Of a stretch of 64,000 nt of DNA, positions 8,946 to 16,996 are shown piece after piece. Both the position numbers and the translations under genes were made by a program. The DNA lies in assembly GCA_964600025.1 (NCBI GenBank), contig CAZRHJ010000004.1:14799-78798 (forward strand), given 5' to 3'. The notes under the pieces are model-generated. The model did no database searches. It was not told the origin of the DNA and worked only from the letters and a program-made list of their open reading frames with translations. The stretch comes from JADFUS01 sp964600025. Its GTDB lineage: Bacteria; Bacteroidota; Bacteroidia; Bacteroidales; Rikenellaceae. Positions within the stretch are counted from its first letter, which is position 1. Each line of letters begins with the position of its first letter.

Positions 8946-9530
8946 ATGTCAAAAAAATGGCTTTTTAAATATAGAGGAGAAATTCCTTTTCTTTTGTGTG
9001 TGCTTACAACTTTTATGTATTCTATTGATTCAAGATTGTTTTTTGCATACAGACCAAACTTGTCTTTGTTTGTTTCATTGTTTTTGCTTGTGTTGGGGGT
9101 TGCTACTCACATATATTTAGGCAGGGTCTCGGATAGCGAAGAATTTAAACTCAACAAATATCCTATATCTATTCATTCTCGTTATTTAGGAGATTTTATA
9201 ATCTGGTTGGCGTTGGCTTTTTTTACAGGTTCGCTTATTGTTGTGCTTGTCTATACTATATTATATGTATTACAATATGGAATAGTTGTAAAACGTGATT
9301 CTACCTCTGCCAAAATCATCACAATGTCCAAAATTATTAGTAGAGATTTGAATAATATATTTTTGTTTAATATTGGATTATTATATATTTCTGGACTTAA
9401 AAATTATATGATTTTGGATAGTTTTGACCCACATACTTGGATAAAAATATTATTTTTGATATACATAGGGATATATATTTTAGGTAGAGCCTTGTTGTCA
9501 AAAAAACAAAGTATAAACACAATTAATTAG
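8946..9530 (+). CDS. multi-pass membrane protein of unknown function
   Basis: 194 residues with about five hydrophobic segments (roughly 13-30, 38-57, 82-110, 138-155 and 163-183). A short hydrophilic stretch, GRVSDSEEFKLNKYPISIHS, is followed by RYLGDFIIWLALAF. That spacing loosely recalls the RHPxYLG region of isoprenylcysteine/phospholipid methyltransferase-like membrane proteins, but the His-Pro is missing, so I do not assign the family. It has its own promoter and is followed after 12 nt by cdd, so the two are probably cotranscribed. Confidence 0.7.
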   Translation: MSKKWLFKYRGEIPFLLCVLTTFMYSIDSRLFFAYRPNLSLFVSLFLLVLGVATHIYLGRVSDSEEFKLNKYPISIHSRYLGDFIIWLALAFFTGSLIVVLVYTILYVLQYGIVVKRDSTSAKIITMSKIISRDLNNIFLFNIGLLYISGLKNYMILDSFDPHTWIKILFLIYIGIYILGRALLSKKQSINTIN

Positions 9531-9542
9531 TTTTAAACCCTT

Positions 9543-9998
9543 ATGCTCAAAACATTTTCATTTGATTACGAGTATTTTCAGACAATTAGTGATTTCTCGC
9601 AGTCGGAACAAAGACTTTTGGATAGTGCCAAACAAGCGTGTGAAAATTCGTTTAGTCCATATTCTAAATTTAGAGTTGGGGCTGCTGCACTTTTGGAGAA
9701 TGGCGAAATTGTTTCGGCTTCAAACCAAGAAAGTGAGGTTTTTCCGAGTGGAATATGTGCAGAAAGAGCTTTGTTGTACTTTTTACAATCAAACTATGCT
9801 TCTCAAATCATAAAATCCATTGCTATACATTCCACCACGAGTGATAGTCCTTGTATGCCTTGTGGGGCGTGTCGTCAAGTTTTGCTTGATACCCAAAAAC
9901 GACAAAAAACAAATATAAATGTAATATGTTTTGGCGGGGGCAAATTCTATAAATTTAACTCTTGCAATAATCTATTGCCATTTGCGTTTGAATTGTAA
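9543..9998 (+). CDS. cdd: cytidine deaminase
   Basis: A 151-residue zinc enzyme of the pyrimidine salvage pathway that converts (deoxy)cytidine to (deoxy)uridine. It shows FSPYSKFRVGAA near the N-terminus, the catalytic glutamate and first zinc cysteine in GICAERA, and the other two zinc cysteines in PCMPCGACRQ. The length fits the homotetrameric class. About 20 extra N-terminal residues precede the core. It lies directly behind the membrane-protein gene. Confidence 0.96.
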   Translation: MLKTFSFDYEYFQTISDFSQSEQRLLDSAKQACENSFSPYSKFRVGAAALLENGEIVSASNQESEVFPSGICAERALLYFLQSNYASQIIKSIAIHSTTSDSPCMPCGACRQVLLDTQKRQKTNINVICFGGGKFYKFNSCNNLLPFAFEL

Positions 9999-10089
9999 TA
10001 CTTATTCAGCTAAAATATTTTAGGTCAATACTTAAAAGTTTATATGTTGAATTTTTAAATATCAAATAAAAATTTTAACTTTGTCGCCG

Positions 10090-10893
10090 ATGATGAAAAG
10101 AATAAAGTTTATACTTATAATAATAGTTTTTTTGGTTTGTGGTGTACTTAATGCTCAGACCAAACCTGAGCGTTTGTCAGACCAACTTCGTGTAGGTTAC
10201 GAGAAACTTGACTGGGACTATGTGGAAGAGTCTGTTAAAAGTATAAATAGCAATCATTACTATCCAGCACTAATTGAAAGATTTAATGCAGGAGATAGTA
10301 CGCTTGGAGTAGAGGAGTATAGAGCATTATATTATGGTTATACTTTTCAAGATAAATATTTGCCATTGAATGATAATGACGAGGCGTTTGCAGTAATGGA
10401 ATATTTGGCTCACAATATGGATTCTTTGGATAACGAAAAAATAAATTTTGTGTGTGATGCAGCCAAAAATGCTCTGAAAAATGAGCCTTTTAACCTGAAA
10501 ATGCTCAATGTTTTGTGCTTTTGTTATGCAAAAACCAAAAATACTACTGAACTACAAAAATACCGTTACAAAGTAAATGGTATAATCGAAGCCATTATTT
10601 CTACTGGTTCGGGAGTTGATAAGGACAGTCCCTTTGTGGCAATTTACCGTAGAGATGTTTCGGATATTATAGAGATGTTTGGAGGTAGAATGAGAGATAG
10701 AATGTATATTACGACAGAGGTTGAGTATTTCAGACTGGCAGACAAGATAGGAGATATAAAAGGTTTTTATTTTAATCTTCATTCAATACTCAAAAAAGGA
10801 CGTGAATCAAGACAAGAATTCAAAGGATTTGAGTTTAATCCAGAATTTAACCCACGTTCAAAACAATATATAAACAGAAAAATAGGAATATAA
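10090..10893 (+). CDS. DUF4919 domain protein, secreted
   Basis: About 267 residues from the first of two adjacent ATGs. It has an N-terminal signal peptide (MMKRIKFILIIIVFLVCGVLNAQ) with a likely cut after LNA. The mature part has the DUF4919 signature: SNHYYPALIERFNAGDSTL followed by YRALYYGYTFQDKY. Function is unknown; these are periplasmic proteins seen mainly in Bacteroidetes. An in-frame TTG lies nine bases upstream, but the ATG pair starts a cleaner signal peptide. A TAACTTTG promoter-like element ends seven bases before the first ATG, so a transcript from it would be nearly leaderless. Confidence 0.8.
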   Translation: MMKRIKFILIIIVFLVCGVLNAQTKPERLSDQLRVGYEKLDWDYVEESVKSINSNHYYPALIERFNAGDSTLGVEEYRALYYGYTFQDKYLPLNDNDEAFAVMEYLAHNMDSLDNEKINFVCDAAKNALKNEPFNLKMLNVLCFCYAKTKNTTELQKYRYKVNGIIEAIISTGSGVDKDSPFVAIYRRDVSDIIEMFGGRMRDRMYITTEVEYFRLADKIGDIKGFYFNLHSILKKGRESRQEFKGFEFNPEFNPRSKQYINRKIGI

Positions 10894-10921
10894 ATTAATT
10901 AATAAATAAAACTTAAAAGAA

Positions 10922-12313
10922 ATGAATTACGATATCGTTGTAATTGGTAGTGGTCCTGGCGGATATGTTGCTGCTATTCGTGCAGCTCAGTTGGGTCAAA
11001 AAGTAGCAATCATTGAAAGAACAGAAGTTGGTGGTATTTGCCTTAACTGGGGCTGTATTCCAACAAAAGCACTTTTGAAATGTTCTCATACTTACAAAGA
11101 GGTTAAAGAGGCAGCTAAATTCGGAATCGAAGTTGAGGGTGCAGTTAAACCAAATTTTGAGAAAATTATTGCTCGTAGCCGTGGTGTTGCAGACACAATG
11201 AGTAAAGGTGTTCAATTCCTATTGAACAAAAACAAAGTTGAGGTTATCGCAGGTTTTGGTAAGATTGCTAAACAAGGTCTTATTGAGGTTAGCAAAGCTG
11301 ATGGAACTGTTGAAATGGTTGAAGCAAAACACATTATCATTGCAACTGGTGCACGTGCAAGAGCATTGCCTAACGTAACACCAGACGAAAAACACATTAT
11401 TACATATCGTACAGCTATGTCATTGGAAAAACAACCAGAGAGTATGGTAGTAATGGGTAGTGGTGCTATTGGTGTTGAACTTGCAAGTTTCTACCACGAT
11501 CTTGGTACAAAAGTTACTATTATCGAGTATCTTCCAAACCTTGTTCCAAACGAAGATGTTGAGGTTTCTAAATATCTTGAACGTTCATTCCGTAAAGCTC
11601 GTTTGCCATTTATGGTTAGCACAAGCGTTGATAAAGTTGAGATTGTTGATGGTAAATGTATAGTTACTGCTACTAACGCAAAAGGTTCTTCTACTATCGA
11701 GTGTGATGTTGTTCTTTCTGCTGTTGGTGTTCAGTCAAATATCGAAAATATGGGTCTTGAAGAAAATAATATTACTGTGGAAAGAGGTAAAATTATTGTT
11801 GATAAATTCTTCAAAACATCTATGGAAGGCGTTTATGCTATTGGTGATGTTATCCCAACTCCTGCTTTGGCTCACGTTGCAAGTGCAGAGGCACTTTGTT
11901 GTGTTGAGGCAATCTGTGGCTTAAATCCAAAAGAAGTTGATTATACAAACGTTCCTGCTTGTGTTTACACAATGCCAGAAATTGCATCTGTTGGTCTTAA
12001 AGAAGCAAAAGCTGTTGAAATGGGCTACAATGTTCGTGTAGGTAAATTCCCTTACACTGCAAGTGGTAAAGCTACTGCAACTGATGATAAGGACGGATTT
12101 ATCAAACTTGTATTTGACGCTGATACAGACAAACTTCTTGGTGCATCATTCATTGGTACAAACGTTACAGAAATGATTATGGAAGCTGGTACAGTTAAAG
12201 CCCTTAACGGTACTGCCAAAGATATGATTAATACTATTCACCCTCACCCAACATTGTCTGAGGCTGTTATGGAAGCTGCTGCTGACGCTCATAACGAGTG
12301 CGTACACGTATAA
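10922..12313 (+). CDS. lpdA: dihydrolipoyl dehydrogenase
   Basis: A 463-residue flavoprotein disulfide reductase that reoxidises dihydrolipoamide of 2-oxo acid dehydrogenase or glycine-cleavage complexes with NAD+. FAD motif GSGPGGYVAAIRAAQLG at about 8-24; redox-active disulfide GGICLNWGCIPTK near 37-49; NAD Rossmann GSGAIGVELASF near 180; second FAD motif YAIGDV near 310; dimer-interface catalytic His-Glu pair HPHPTLSEAV near 441. No E1, E2 or gcv genes are nearby. Its codon choice is more regular than that of its neighbours, as in highly expressed genes. An intrinsic terminator follows. Confidence 0.97.
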   Translation: MNYDIVVIGSGPGGYVAAIRAAQLGQKVAIIERTEVGGICLNWGCIPTKALLKCSHTYKEVKEAAKFGIEVEGAVKPNFEKIIARSRGVADTMSKGVQFLLNKNKVEVIAGFGKIAKQGLIEVSKADGTVEMVEAKHIIIATGARARALPNVTPDEKHIITYRTAMSLEKQPESMVVMGSGAIGVELASFYHDLGTKVTIIEYLPNLVPNEDVEVSKYLERSFRKARLPFMVSTSVDKVEIVDGKCIVTATNAKGSSTIECDVVLSAVGVQSNIENMGLEENNITVERGKIIVDKFFKTSMEGVYAIGDVIPTPALAHVASAEALCCVEAICGLNPKEVDYTNVPACVYTMPEIASVGLKEAKAVEMGYNVRVGKFPYTASGKATATDDKDGFIKLVFDADTDKLLGASFIGTNVTEMIMEAGTVKALNGTAKDMINTIHPHPTLSEAVMEAAADAHNECVHV

Positions 12314-12335
12314 TTCTTTTTACAGAATAAATAAT

Positions 12336-12363
12336 AAAAGCTACCCTTTGGGTAGCTTTTATT
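12336..12363 (+). terminator. intrinsic terminator of lpdA
   Basis: AAAAGCTACCC, loop TTTG, GGGTAGCTTTT, then ATTATTT. Confidence 0.85.
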
Positions 12364-12376
12364 ATTTACCAACGAG

Positions 12377-12530
12377 TATTGTCTGCTAAAAACGAAACTC
12401 GCCTATCTTGTCTATTTCACAGATGCTCATAACTCACGTACGCCAGTACGCTACGTTATGACCATCTGCAAAATAGCCTAAGAGATCCGAGTTTATTGGG
12501 AGCTTGTAAAATTTTTACCAGACAGCAATA
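12377..12530 (+). repeat. dispersed palindromic repeat, copy D (full length)
   Basis: Nearly identical to copy C. The inner stem is CAGATG (12420-12425) with CATCTG (12463-12468) where copy C has CCGATG with CATCGG. This double change keeps the base pair. Its right end TTTTTACCAGACAGCAATA stops one base before the ung stop codon. Convergent setting (lpdA and ung). Confidence 0.95.
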
Positions 12531-12531
12531 T

Positions 12532-13194
12532 TTACCAACTAATTGGTGTTATAGACTTTGATTGTAGATATTCGTTGCATTGGCTGAAATGTTTGTTGCC
12601 AAAAAATCCTCGGTGTGCTGAGAGTGGTGAGGGGTGAACGGATTTTAAAATCAAGTTTTTTGAGGGGTCTATGATTGCTCCTTTCTTTTGGGCAAATGCT
12701 CCCCACAAAATATATACAATGCTATCTCTTTGGTTGGCAAGGCTCTGAATTACTGCATCTGTGAACTTTTCCCAACCTTTGTTTTGGTGTGAACCTGCAC
12801 AATGGGCTTTGACTGTTAGGGTTGCGTTTAGCATCAAAACCCCTTGTTCTGCCCAACGAGATAAATCACCGTTTTGAGGAATTTCTAAGCCTAAGTCATT
12901 GTTTATTTCTTTGAAAATATTGCGAAGTGAAGGTGGGAAACTTACTCCTTCGCCAACCGAAAAGCATAGTCCATTTGCTTGGTTTGGTTCGTGGTATGGG
13001 TCTTGCCCTATTATCACAACTTTGACTTTGTCGAAAGGGCAAAGGTTGAACGCCCTGAATATGTTTATTCCTTTGGGATAAACTACTGATGTAGCGTATT
13101 CATTTTTGACAAATTGAGCTAAATCTTTGAAATAATCTTTTTCAAATTCTGCTCCTATAACCTCTTTCCAAGATTTCTCTATATTAACATTCAT
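12532..13194 (-). CDS. ung: uracil-DNA glycosylase, family 1
   Basis: 220 residues, standard length. It removes uracil from DNA in base-excision repair. Catalytic water-activating motif GQDPYH with Asp65; uracil-binding GLCFSV; Leu-intercalation/His loop HPSPLSAHRGFFG near residue 187. Stand-alone gene; its 3' end abuts repeat copy D and no separate terminator is visible. Confidence 0.97.
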   Translation of the reverse strand: MNVNIEKSWKEVIGAEFEKDYFKDLAQFVKNEYATSVVYPKGINIFRAFNLCPFDKVKVVIIGQDPYHEPNQANGLCFSVGEGVSFPPSLRNIFKEINNDLGLEIPQNGDLSRWAEQGVLMLNATLTVKAHCAGSHQNKGWEKFTDAVIQSLANQRDSIVYILWGAFAQKKGAIIDPSKNLILKSVHPSPLSAHRGFFGNKHFSQCNEYLQSKSITPISW

Positions 13195-13227
13195 AAGCTA
13201 TAATATTTTTGCAAAAGTAGTGTTTTG

Positions 13228-13260
13228 TTTGTTGTTGTACAACCAAAATCATTATCTTTG
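13228..13260 (+). promoter_or_regulatory. Bacteroidetes-type promoter of the HAD gene
   Basis: TTTG at 13228-13231, a 21-nt spacer and TATCTTTG at 13253-13260. The spacer contains the palindrome TTGTACAA, as in the promoter at 8898-8930. Confidence 0.65.
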
Positions 13261-13267
13261 AGAGAAT

Positions 13268-13310
13268 ATTGCTGTTTGCTAAAACTTGAACTTACATAAA
13301 AAACAGCAAT
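13268..13310 (+). repeat. short inverted repeat, possible minimal relic of the dispersed family
   Basis: ATTGCTGTTT (13268-13277) and AAACAGCAAT (13301-13310) are perfect inverted copies, and the left side continues GCTAAAA like the family end. Only the two ends remain. It lies in the 5' leader of the HAD gene and would form a 10-bp hairpin in that mRNA. Confidence 0.55.
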
Positions 13311-13330
13311 GAAAAATATTTATCTTTATT

Positions 13331-13972
13331 ATGAAAAATTATTCGACTTATATTTTTGATTTTGATTATACTTTGGTGGATTCTTCCAAAGGTATAATAA
13401 TTTGTTTTCGCAAAATTCTTGACAAATACGGAATAACTGGGATAAGCGACCAACAAATACGAAATACCATAGGCAAAACTATGGAAGAGTCGCTTACGAT
13501 TCTTACGGGCGAGAGTGACGCAGAAGCTTTGGTGCGACTAAGACAAGAGTATGTTGCAGAGGCAGATATTTATATGAATGTAAATACTTTTTTGTTTGAG
13601 GATACAAAGCCACTGTTGCTGGAATTAAAAAATCGTGGAGCAAAATTAGCAATAGTATCTATCAAATATCGTCGGAGAATTAATGACTTTTTGAAACAAC
13701 ATTTTGATGACGGATTTATAGATATTGTTGTAGGAGGGGAAGATGTGCGTGAACATAAACCCTCGCCCGAAGGTGTGAATAAAATCTTAAAAGAACTTGA
13801 TTGTCAGAGTAGTGATGCACTTTATATTGGCGATAATCCAATAGATTCGCTTACTGCACAGGCAGCAGGGGTGGATTTTGTTGGAGTGTGTAGTGGGACT
13901 ACTACTTTTCAAGAGTTTGAACATTATCCGCACCAAATGATAGTTGAGCGTCTTGGGCAACTTCTTTTATAA
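13331..13972 (+). CDS. HAD-family phosphatase (phosphoglycolate phosphatase-like)
   Basis: A 213-residue HAD hydrolase with a helical cap. Motif I DFDYTLVDSS has the nucleophile Asp10 and Asp12; motif II serine in AIVSIKYR; motif III lysine in EHKPSPEG; motif IV YIGDNPIDS. The layout matches the Gph/PpaX/pyrophosphatase group. The substrate is not decidable. An inverted repeat lies in its leader. Confidence 0.88.
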   Translation: MKNYSTYIFDFDYTLVDSSKGIIICFRKILDKYGITGISDQQIRNTIGKTMEESLTILTGESDAEALVRLRQEYVAEADIYMNVNTFLFEDTKPLLLELKNRGAKLAIVSIKYRRRINDFLKQHFDDGFIDIVVGGEDVREHKPSPEGVNKILKELDCQSSDALYIGDNPIDSLTAQAAGVDFVGVCSGTTTFQEFEHYPHQMIVERLGQLLL

Positions 13973-14035
13973 AATTTTCTTATATAAATATAGTAATAAT
14001 TGCGAGTAAAGAGGATAACGAGCCAAAAATTTTTA

Positions 14036-14043
14036 TATCTTTG
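14036..14043 (+). promoter_or_regulatory. thrS promoter -7 element
   Basis: TATCTTTG about 60 nt before the thrS start. No clear TTTG at the -33 distance. Confidence 0.5.
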
Positions 14044-14104
14044 TGGAATTATAAACTAATGCGGATTGTTTGTATAAATCCGCTCAACTAATTTTTTAAA
14101 TAAT

Positions 14105-16048
14105 ATGGTAAATATAACATTTCCAGACGGTAGCGTAAGACAGTACGCTAAGGGAACAACAGGTATGCAGATTGCCGAGAGTATCTCGTCAAGACTTGCC
14201 AAAGATGTACTTAGTATTAAAGTTAATGACAATATATGGGACTTAACACGTCCAATCACGGAGGATTCAACGATAACGCTTTACAAATGGGAAGACCAAG
14301 AGGGTAAAGAAACTTTCTGGCACTCATCATCTCACTTGTTGGCAGAGGCTTTGCAAGAGCTTTATCCAGGTATTAAATTTGGTATTGGCCCAAGCATCGA
14401 AATGGGTTTTTATTATGACGTAGATTCTCCAACTCCAATTACAGAGGCAGACCTTCCAAAAATTGAAAAACGTATGTTGGAAATGGCTCAAAGCTCAGAG
14501 GGTTTTGTTCGTAAAGAAATCTCAAAAGCTGATGCTATCAAAACTTACACAGAAAAAGGCGATGAATACAAACTTGACCTTATTTCTGGTTTGGAAGACG
14601 GTACTATTTCTTTCTATACAAATGGTTCGTTTACGGACTTGTGTCGTGGACCTCACTTGGCAAACACAAAAGTTGTTAAAGCAGTTAAATTAACAAGTGT
14701 TGCGGGAGCTTATTGGAGAGGTGACGAGAAAAACAAAATGCTTACACGTATTTATGGTATCACTTTCCCTAAAAAATCTATGCTTGATGAATATATCACA
14801 GTAATGGAGGAGGCTAAGAAAAGAGACCACCGTAAATTAGGTAAAGAATTGGAGTTGTTCACATTCTCACGTAGAGTGGGTATGGGTCTTCCAATGTGGT
14901 TGCCAAAAGGTGCTGCACTTCGTGAGCGTTTGGAGCAATTCCTTAAAAACGTTCAAAAACAATATGGTTATGAGCAAGTAATTTCTCCGCATATCGGACA
15001 AAAGGAATTATATGTAACAAGTGGACACTATGCAAAATATGGTCAAGACTCGTTCCAACCAATCCATACTCCTGATGTGAATGAGGAATTTTTGTTGAAA
15101 CCTATGAACTGCCCTCACCACTGTGAGATGTTTAAGTTCAAACCACGTTCTTACAAAGATCTTCCAGTACGTTTGGCAGAGTTTGGTACAGTTTATCGTT
15201 ATGAGCAGAGTGGTGAGTTGCACGGTTTGACACGTGTGAGAGGATTTACTCAAGATGATGCACACATTTTCTGTCGTCCAGACCAACTGTTAGAAGAGTT
15301 CAAAAAAGTTATTAAAATTGTGCTTTATATCTTCAAAACTTTGAGTTTTGATAACTATACTGCTCAAATTTCTTTGAGAGATAAGACTAATCGTGAGAAA
15401 TATATTGGTTCTGACGAAAACTGGGAAAAAGCAGAATCTGCAATTATTGAGGCAAGTGCTGAAATGGGACTTAAAACTATTGTAGAGTATGGCGAAGCTG
15501 CATTCTATGGTCCTAAACTTGACTTTATGGTAAAAGATGCTATTGGTCGTAAATGGCAGTTGGGTACTATCCAAGTGGATTACAACCTTCCAGAGCGTTT
15601 TGATTTGAGTTATACAGGAGCTGATGACAAACCACACCGTCCAATTATGATTCACCGTGCACCATTTGGTTCAATGGAGAGATTTGTGGCAGTGTTGATT
15701 GAACATACAGCAGGTAAATTTCCATTGTGGCTTACTCCTGAACAAGCAGTTATATTGCCTATTAGTGAGAAATATAACGAATATGCACAAAAAATTGCTG
15801 CCGAAATGGGTCTTTGCAATGTGCGTGTATCGGTAGATGATAGAAACGAGAAAATTGGTAAGAAAATCCGTGATAACGAGATTAAGCGTGTGCCAATGAT
15901 GCTTGTAGTAGGTGAGAAAGAAGCTGAATCAAACAGTGTTTCTGTACGTATTCAAGGCGAAGGCGACAAAGGTACAATGACAGTTTCGGAATTTGTTAAG
16001 TATGTTAATGACAAGGTTTTAGAAGAGGTTAAGCCTATCGAAAAATAA
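14105..16048 (+). CDS. thrS: threonyl-tRNA synthetase
   Basis: A 647-residue class II synthetase. Domains in order: TGS (1-62); editing domain with HSSSHLLAEAL (near 77-87) and the later cysteine of TDLCRGPHL (near 180); catalytic core with PMNCPHHCEMF near 335 (zinc cysteine) and RYEQSGELHGLTRVRGFTQDDAH; C-terminal anticodon-binding domain from about 545. Length and motifs are complete. It is followed by infC as in many bacteria, but infC has its own promoter and leader here. Confidence 0.98.
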   Translation: MVNITFPDGSVRQYAKGTTGMQIAESISSRLAKDVLSIKVNDNIWDLTRPITEDSTITLYKWEDQEGKETFWHSSSHLLAEALQELYPGIKFGIGPSIEMGFYYDVDSPTPITEADLPKIEKRMLEMAQSSEGFVRKEISKADAIKTYTEKGDEYKLDLISGLEDGTISFYTNGSFTDLCRGPHLANTKVVKAVKLTSVAGAYWRGDEKNKMLTRIYGITFPKKSMLDEYITVMEEAKKRDHRKLGKELELFTFSRRVGMGLPMWLPKGAALRERLEQFLKNVQKQYGYEQVISPHIGQKELYVTSGHYAKYGQDSFQPIHTPDVNEEFLLKPMNCPHHCEMFKFKPRSYKDLPVRLAEFGTVYRYEQSGELHGLTRVRGFTQDDAHIFCRPDQLLEEFKKVIKIVLYIFKTLSFDNYTAQISLRDKTNREKYIGSDENWEKAESAIIEASAEMGLKTIVEYGEAAFYGPKLDFMVKDAIGRKWQLGTIQVDYNLPERFDLSYTGADDKPHRPIMIHRAPFGSMERFVAVLIEHTAGKFPLWLTPEQAVILPISEKYNEYAQKIAAEMGLCNVRVSVDDRNEKIGKKIRDNEIKRVPMMLVVGEKEAESNSVSVRIQGEGDKGTMTVSEFVKYVNDKVLEEVKPIEK

Positions 16049-16083
16049 ATTTTGTTAGTTAAGTGCAAAAAAATAGCATAAAA

Positions 16084-16116
16084 TTTGCATTATATTTGAC
16101 AAATTATTTATCTTTG
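16084..16116 (+). promoter_or_regulatory. infC promoter
   Basis: TTTG at 16084-16087, a 21-nt spacer and TATCTTTG at 16109-16116. Transcription would start near 16122, giving a leader of about 75 nt. Confidence 0.7.
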
Positions 16117-16125
16117 CATCAAATC

Positions 16126-16154
16126 GTGTGCTAAGTACATAGTATTTAGCACAC
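16126..16154 (+). promoter_or_regulatory. stem-loop in the infC leader
   Basis: GTGTGCTAA (16126-16134) pairs perfectly with TTAGCACAC (16146-16154) around an 11-nt loop. It has no U-tract, so it is not a terminator. It lies between the promoter and the Shine-Dalgarno sequence, where a translational control element would sit. Confidence 0.6.
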
Positions 16155-16183
16155 TACAAATAAAAATAAGTTTAACTAATTAT

Positions 16184-16199
16184 AGGAGGTAATATTATA
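16184..16199 (+). promoter_or_regulatory. strong Shine-Dalgarno and non-AUG start of infC
   Basis: AGGAGGT at 16184-16190 is followed by ATT (16194) and ATA (16197) in the infC frame. The ATA has the better 7-nt spacing from AGGAGG. The absence of any AUG in the first 58 codons, combined with the protein homology, decides the start. Such a strong Shine-Dalgarno is exceptional in this genome. Confidence 0.8.
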
Positions 16200-16781
16200 A
16201 AGCCAATTAAAAAGAAGCCACAGTCAGGATCATTTAATAGAGGTGGCAGACGCGGAAGAGTAGAGAAAGAAGTTCTTCATAAAATTAACGATTTCATTGA
16301 TTCACCAGAAGTTAGGGTTGTAGGGGATAATATTCCAGAAAGCAAGGTAGTTTCGACACGTGAAGCAAAAGCAATGGCTGCTGAAATGGGTGTTGATTTG
16401 GTTGAAATTTCACCAAACGCTGAACCGCCAATTTGTAGATTGATTGATTATCAGAAATTCTTATTCCAACAGAAGAAGAAAGCGAAAGAGATTAAAGCAA
16501 AAAGTCTAAAAGTTGTTGTAAAAGAAATTCGTTTCGGACCCAACACTGACGAACACGACTTTAATTTCAAACTTAAACACGCTGAGAATTTCTTGAAAGA
16601 AGGCTCAAAAGTTAAAGCTTATGTGTTTTTCCGAGGTAGAGAAATTGTGTTTAAGGATAGAGGTGAAATTCTATTGCTTAAATTTGCACAAGAACTTGAA
16701 GAAATCGGAAAAGTTGAAAATATGCCGAAACTTGAAGGTAATAAAATGAATATGATTTTAGCACCAAAAGCTAAAAAATAA
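16197..16781 (+). CDS. infC: translation initiation factor IF-3, non-AUG start
   Basis: 194 residues counted from ATA at 16197 (ATT at 16194 is the alternative). The factor binds the 30S subunit and rejects non-initiator tRNA and non-standard start codons. The N-terminal domain contains INDFIDSPEVRVVGDN and the conserved EAKAMAAEMGVDLVEISPNAEPPICRL region (written here in part); the C-terminal domain carries VKEIRFGPNTDEHDF and KVKAYVFFRGREI. The first ATG in frame (16374) would delete most of the N-terminal domain. Rare start codons in infC are known from other bacteria, where IF-3 represses its own mRNA. A terminator follows directly; rpmI and rplT, the usual partners, are absent. Confidence 0.93.
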   Translation: MKPIKKKPQSGSFNRGGRRGRVEKEVLHKINDFIDSPEVRVVGDNIPESKVVSTREAKAMAAEMGVDLVEISPNAEPPICRLIDYQKFLFQQKKKAKEIKAKSLKVVVKEIRFGPNTDEHDFNFKLKHAENFLKEGSKVKAYVFFRGREIVFKDRGEILLLKFAQELEEIGKVENMPKLEGNKMNMILAPKAKK

Positions 16782-16789
16782 ACTTTTAA

Positions 16790-16820
16790 AACCAACTCCA
16801 AAAGAGTTGGTTTTTATTTT
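16790..16820 (+). terminator. intrinsic terminator of infC
   Basis: AACCAACTC (16790-16798), a 5-nt loop, GAGTTGGTT (16804-16812), then TTTATTTT. It closes the transcript right after infC. Confidence 0.85.
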
Positions 16821-16835
16821 AGCAAACGGCACTAC

Positions 16836-16988
16836 TACTATCTGCTAAAAACTTTCCTATCTTGTCTATTTTGCCGATGCTCATAACTCACGTACCTCTG
16901 TACGCTACGTTATATGTGCAAAATATCCTAAGAGATACGAGTTTCTTAGGGGCTTGTATGACATCTGAAAATTTTAGTGTACAGCAAT
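16836..16988 (+). repeat. dispersed palindromic repeat, copy E
   Basis: Full-size but diverged. Left end TACTATCTGCTAAAAAC; central hairpin CGTAC-ctct-GTACG (loop changed, stem kept); right end AAAATTTTAGTGTACAGCAATA. It lies between infC and the MATE gene, where rpmI-rplT would be expected. Confidence 0.85.
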
Positions 16989-16996
16989 AATATAAT

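Noticed and set aside
8946..9530. Isoprenylcysteine/phospholipid methyltransferase for the membrane protein
   Set aside because: Only the YLG part of the motif is seen; the His-Pro and the C-terminal SAM-binding residues are missing.
9999..10040. Palindrome CTAAAATATTTTAG between cdd and the DUF4919 gene as an operator or terminator
   Set aside because: Purely A/T core, expected by chance in this DNA, and no U-tract or matching second site.
16374..16781. infC start at the first ATG
   Set aside because: It would remove most of the conserved N-terminal domain, while AGGAGGT and an ATT/ATA start lie upstream exactly where homology begins.
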